From Macrococcus capreoli (GTDB lineage Bacteria > Bacillota > Bacilli > Staphylococcales > Staphylococcaceae), in the NCBI RefSeq assembly GCF_025628935.1, contig NZ_JAOTIS010000009.1, positions 1-64,000 on the forward strand: a stretch of DNA of 64,000 bases. Reading direction: 5' to 3'. The notes beneath the pieces are model-generated. The model did no database searches. It was not told the origin of the DNA and saw nothing but the letters and a program-made list of their open reading frames with translations. This document shows, one piece after another, positions 60,650-64,000 of this stretch; position 1 is the stretch's first letter, and each line of letters opens with the position of its first letter. Both the position numbers and the translations under genes were made by a program.

Positions 60650-60684
60650 CCACGTGTGCCAAAAGACACACGTGGTTATTTTTT
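60646..60684. terminator. Bidirectional terminator
   Basis: ATAACCACGTGTG (60646-60658) pairs perfectly with CACACGTGGTTAT (60667-60679), followed by T's. It separates the DUF454 gene from the convergent LacI-family gene. Confidence 0.93.
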
Positions 60685-61689
60685 ATATTCAATAACTGTC
60701 TCACGTTCAATCAATTCATGCGGTACGACAATCTTTGTAATGGATGTGTTCTCTCCGTTAAGTTGACGGATAAGCATTCTGACTGCTTCGTGTCCTAACT
60801 GACTGGCATCGATATCTATTGTTGTAAGGTATGGATGCGTGAGTGTTGAAAGTATAGAGTTATTAAAGCTTATCACTGAAATATCATCCGGCACTTGATA
60901 TCCATACATTTGCACGAGTTGCATCACACGTAGCGCAAATATGTCATCGAGTACGACGATTGCTGAAGCTTTTGAGGTGATTAATGTATCCTCAAAATCA
61001 GCGTAATCGGTATGCTCGATAATTGAAACACTATCATATGGCTTTAACTGATTAATCATCATTGCTTTCTGATATCCGAAATATCGTTCGAAATAGATTC
61101 CTTCTTTAATGCTGTTTGTCACAAATAATATATTGCGATGGCCCTTCTCGATTAAATATTCCGTCGCATGTTGACCTAACAGTTGATTGTCATTGTCGAT
61201 ATAACTAATTGTTTCATGTTGCGTATAAGGTTGTCCAATCAAAGTAAAAGGAATATGATTCTCTGTTAAGTACGCAATCACTGGATCTCCTTGATGAGCA
61301 TATGCAAGTATAAAGCCGCTCACTTGTTTCTGCGTATGCATTACTTTCACATCTTCTAGTAAATCGTTTAAACTTTTAGCGACGGCAACAGCTGTTGTCA
61401 TATTATTATTTCGTGATTCATCGGTAATAGCTTCAATAATTTCTAAAAAGAATGGGTTCGCCATACGCTCTTTTGAGTTAAGAGGTGGCAGTATTATACC
61501 AATCGCATTCGATGTGCGTTTACCTAAGTTTCGCGCTGCAATATTAGGTACATACCCGAGTTCATCCATGACTTTTTGAACTTTCTTTTTCGTTGCTTCT
61601 GAAATAGAAGGGTGATTATTTACAACACGTGATACTGTGGATGTTGCAACTCCTGCTTTTTTTGCTACGTCTTTCACTGTAATGGCCAT
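60676..61689 (-). CDS. LacI/GalR-family regulator (MalR-like)
   Basis: The 337-residue product has the LacI headpiece TVKDVAKKAGVATSTVSRVV at the N-terminus with the hinge LGYVPNIAARNL, then a periplasmic-binding-protein-like sensor domain to the end. GGAGGG precedes the ATG. It is divergent from a PTS permease gene, and two LacI-type operator sequences lie in the 198-bp gap, so it most likely represses that permease in response to a sugar or sugar phosphate. Length and placement match the staphylococcal maltose regulator MalR, but the sugar cannot be proven. Confidence 0.88.
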   Translation of the reverse strand: MAITVKDVAKKAGVATSTVSRVVNNHPSISEATKKKVQKVMDELGYVPNIAARNLGKRTSNAIGIILPPLNSKERMANPFFLEIIEAITDESRNNNMTTAVAVAKSLNDLLEDVKVMHTQKQVSGFILAYAHQGDPVIAYLTENHIPFTLIGQPYTQHETISYIDNDNQLLGQHATEYLIEKGHRNILFVTNSIKEGIYFERYFGYQKAMMINQLKPYDSVSIIEHTDYADFEDTLITSKASAIVVLDDIFALRVMQLVQMYGYQVPDDISVISFNNSILSTLTHPYLTTIDIDASQLGHEAVRMLIRQLNGENTSITKIVVPHELIERETVIEYKK

Positions 61690-61726
61690 AATAATTCCCT
61701 CCTACTATAATTAACCTCATCATATA

Positions 61727-61740
61727 TGCAATCGTTTGCG
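61727..61740. promoter_or_regulatory. LacI-type operator near the regulator promoter
   Basis: TGCAATCGTTTGCG is a near-palindrome with the central CG typical of LacI/CcpA-family sites. It lies 38 bases upstream of the regulator start and may serve autoregulation or catabolite control. Confidence 0.7.
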
Positions 61741-61854
61741 TTGTCAACGATGTGTTTTGCGTAATTTTTTTATGTTGATATAGACGGAATAATTATATTT
61801 TTAACATTTTATATTTACTTTTTAGTATTATGGTGATATATTTGTCTCAAAGTA

Positions 61855-61870
61855 ATGCAACCGATTGCAT
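61855..61870 (+). promoter_or_regulatory. LacI-type operator ahead of the PTS gene
   Basis: ATGCAACCGATTGCAT is palindromic apart from one pair and has the central CG. It lies 17 bases before the PTS start codon, next to the ribosome binding site AAGGAG, so a bound repressor would block transcription. Confidence 0.75.
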
Positions 61871-61887
61871 AAAAAGGAGAAAATATT

Positions 61888-64000
61888 ATGAAACAGTTAT
61901 TAAGCTTTGAGTTTTGGCAAAAGTTCGGTAAAGCACTGATGGTTGTCGTTGCAGTTATGCCTGCAGCAGGTCTTATGATTAGTATCGGTAAATCGATTCC
62001 ATTGATTAGTCCTGAAATGCAGATGTTAATCACAATCGGTAGTGTGATTGAAAGTATTGGTTGGGCGATTATCGGAAACTTACATCTACTCTTTGCATTA
62101 GCCATTGGGGGAAGCTGGGCGAAAGAAAGAGCTGGTGGTGCGTTTGCAGCGGGTATCGCATTCGTATTAATTAACCGTATTACAGGCGCAATCTTTGGTG
62201 TCAATGCTGCGATGCTTGCAGATGATAAAGCATTTACACACACGTTATTCGGCACAAAAATTATGGTTAAAGGTTTCTTCACAAGTGTATTAGAAGCACC
62301 GGCATTAAACATGGGGGTATTCGTTGGTATCATCGCAGGTTTCGTTGGTGCGAACGCATATAACAAATACTATAACTATAGAAAGTTACCAGATGCATTA
62401 TCATTCTTTAATGGTAAACGTTTCGTACCATTCGTCGTTATTCTTTGGTCAACAATCGTAGCATTAGTGTTAGCAGTGATTTGGCCATACATTCAAGCAG
62501 GGATTAACAACTTTGGTTTATGGATTGCATCAAGTAAAGACACAGCACCAATTTTAGCGCCATTCTTATTCGGATTTTTAGAGCGTTTATTATTACCATT
62601 TGGTCTTCACCATATGTTAACGATTCCGATTAACTATACACAACTTGGTGGAACTTATGAAATTCTTTCTGGGCCACAAGCAGGTACGAAAGTATTCGGT
62701 CAAGATCCATTATGGTTAGCTTGGGCGACTGACTTAGTGAATTTAAATCATGCTGGCGATACAAGTCAGTATAATCATTTACTAAATACGATTACACCTG
62801 CACGTTTCAAAGTAGGTCAGATGATTGGTTCTTCAGGTATTTTAATGGGGCTTGCACTTGCAATGTACCGTAACGTTGATAAAGATAAATTACCAAAATA
62901 TAAATCAATGTATTTCTCAGCAGCATTAGCAGTATTTTTAACAGGTGTAACAGAGCCGATTGAATTCATGTTCATGTTCGTTGCAGCACCATTATATGTG
63001 ATCTATGCAGTAATTCAAGGTGCGGCTTTTGCGATGGCAGATATTATTAATTTACGTGTGCATTCATTCGGTACAATTGAGTTATTGACGAGAACGCCAC
63101 TTGCGATTAAAGCAGGTTTAGGTGGAGATTTAATCAACTTTGTGTTAACAACTTTAGGATTTGCAGTATTTACGTACTTCTTAACGAATTTCTTAATTAA
63201 GAAATTCAACTTTGCAACACCAGGTCGTAACGGTAACTATGAAGCGGATATGGTGGATGAAGTAGGAGCATCAGATGTTAAAGCAGATGATCAAGTCATT
63301 CAAATCGTCCACTTATTAGGTGGTAAGCAAAATATTAAAGATGTTGATGCTTGTATGACACGTCTTCGTGTAAGTGTTAACGATAAATCTTTAGTAGGCA
63401 ATGAAGCAGCCTGGAAGAAAGCTGGCGCGATGGGCTTAATCGTGAAAGATAACGGTGTTCAGGCAGTGTATGGTCCAAAAGCGGATGTATTAAAGTCAGA
63501 TATCGAAGACTTATTACAATCAGGTGCGGATATTCCTGTACCGAAACAAGCAGTTGTACAACCGACTGTATTAGATGACACGGACACAAAAGGATTCAGT
63601 GGTACTAAGAAAAACTTATTTTCAGTAGCTGATGGTGAAGTTGTCAGCATCGAACAAGTGAACGATCCAGTATTCTCTCAAAAAATGATGGGTGAAGGAT
63701 TTGCGGTGAAACCTACTAATGAAACAGTTGTTGCACCGGTTGATGGAGAAATCGTAAGCATCTTCCCGACGAAGCATGCAATCGGTATTAAAACAACTGA
63801 CGGCATTGAAGTGCTTGTACACATGGGGATTGAAACAGTAAGTATGACGAAACCAGCATCACGTGTAGTAGTGAACGATGGACAAAAAGTTAAAATCGGT
63901 GATACGCTAGCGATTATGGATATCGAAGCCATTCAATCCGAAGGTAAAGATACGACGATTATCGTAGTGATTACAAACAGTGAACGCGTTGAGTCATTAA
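61888..64000 (+). CDS. PTS glucoside/maltose-type EIICBA permease (partial)
   Basis: The open frame runs from 61888 past the window end (704 codons shown, no stop). The IIC domain begins FGKALMVVVAVMPAAGLMIS and contains about ten membrane segments and FGLHHMLTIP near residue 243; its TEPIEF motif lies near 355. The IIB domain has the phospho-cysteine in CMTRLRV near 490, and the IIA domain has the phospho-histidine in VLVHMGIETV near 644. It would import and phosphorylate a glucoside or maltose. AAGGAG precedes the ATG. It is divergent from, and probably repressed by, the LacI-family regulator. Confidence 0.92.
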   Translation, partial: MKQLLSFEFWQKFGKALMVVVAVMPAAGLMISIGKSIPLISPEMQMLITIGSVIESIGWAIIGNLHLLFALAIGGSWAKERAGGAFAAGIAFVLINRITGAIFGVNAAMLADDKAFTHTLFGTKIMVKGFFTSVLEAPALNMGVFVGIIAGFVGANAYNKYYNYRKLPDALSFFNGKRFVPFVVILWSTIVALVLAVIWPYIQAGINNFGLWIASSKDTAPILAPFLFGFLERLLLPFGLHHMLTIPINYTQLGGTYEILSGPQAGTKVFGQDPLWLAWATDLVNLNHAGDTSQYNHLLNTITPARFKVGQMIGSSGILMGLALAMYRNVDKDKLPKYKSMYFSAALAVFLTGVTEPIEFMFMFVAAPLYVIYAVIQGAAFAMADIINLRVHSFGTIELLTRTPLAIKAGLGGDLINFVLTTLGFAVFTYFLTNFLIKKFNFATPGRNGNYEADMVDEVGASDVKADDQVIQIVHLLGGKQNIKDVDACMTRLRVSVNDKSLVGNEAAWKKAGAMGLIVKDNGVQAVYGPKADVLKSDIEDLLQSGADIPVPKQAVVQPTVLDDTDTKGFSGTKKNLFSVADGEVVSIEQVNDPVFSQKMMGEGFAVKPTNETVVAPVDGEIVSIFPTKHAIGIKTTDGIEVLVHMGIETVSMTKPASRVVVNDGQKVKIGDTLAIMDIEAIQSEGKDTTIIVVITNSERVESL

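Noticed and set aside
61815-63932. Minus-strand ORFs across the last 2.1 kb
   Set aside because: They are antisense to a continuous plus-strand PTS EIICBA frame that has all the expected domain motifs but no stop within the window.

Overview
The window reads as a chromosomal segment of a low-GC Gram-positive of the family Staphylococcaceae. Pointers are a YSIRK-like signal peptide, a Csa1/DUF576-type tandem lipoprotein locus, a formate dehydrogenase plus DUF1641 pair, a csoR-copA-copZ set, a hyicolysin-type (M30) protease and an ICE6013-like element. Macrococcus or a related genus is my best guess; the sequence alone does not settle it. I found no rRNA or tRNA genes and no CRISPR array.

Layout. 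(1) 1-5.8 kb: a decayed winged-helix gene, a membrane protein, a CsbD protein, then a locus resembling the staphylococcal type VII-secreted lipase module (TslA/TilA/Tla): an immunity-like lipoprotein, a lipase with a GHSKG nucleophile elbow and two small helical partners, all overlapping. A damaged partial copy (lipoprotein with an internal stop, toxin cut to its N-terminus) lies just upstream and arose by tandem duplication. A third toxin scrap lies 28 kb away. (2) 5.8-15.3 kb: VOC protein, formate dehydrogenase, an SDR, a secreted six-repeat DUF5011 protein and a DsbA/SnoaL/thioredoxin cluster. (3) 15.3-16.04 kb: AbrB-type antitoxin and Doc-type toxin. (4) About 16.07-30.5 kb: an integrative conjugative element of the ICE6013 type, with DUF961 protein, MobT/Rep_trans relaxase with an oriT-like palindrome inside its 5' coding end, TcpC, TcpE, VirB4, an unknown gene, TcpA coupling protein, VirB6-like protein, glucosaminidase-M23 hydrolase, small accessory proteins and an IS30-type DDE transposase split by a frameshift. 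No tyrosine or serine integrase is present.

(5) 31-40 kb: an internally deleted serine hydrolase next to a two-component system, an Rrf2 regulator with an oxidoreductase and MsrA, a sugar acetyltransferase, a beheaded MerR regulator with an old yellow enzyme, an HrtAB-like ABC pair and a flavodoxin-fold reductase. (6) 40-47.3 kb: M30 metalloprotease, the copper module with CsoR-like operators, a sugar-type ABC ATPase and two DUF3147 membrane proteins. (7) 47.4-57 kb: GNAT enzymes, a membrane-anchored MutS-like ATPase, a 61-bp palindromic repeat array, a DUF438/PAS protein, a threonine aldolase-type lyase, a methyltransferase, a frameshifted HTH-ImmA gene, an AhpD-like protein and a RelE-type toxin whose antitoxin is frameshifted in a homopolymer. 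(8) 57.2-64 kb: an XRE-PLDc_N-ABC operon, a DUF454 protein, and a LacI regulator divergent from a PTS EIICBA gene that runs off the window.

How they work together. The type VII-type module would export a lipase toxin and protect the producer, but the secretion machinery is not in this window. The conjugative element carries its own transfer apparatus, but its only visible recombinase is split. The copper, PTS, Rrf2 and fdh gene sets each form self-contained transcription units with recognisable regulatory sites or terminators. At least eight genes are broken, five of them by a single indel or stop, so either local decay or residual sequencing error should be considered.
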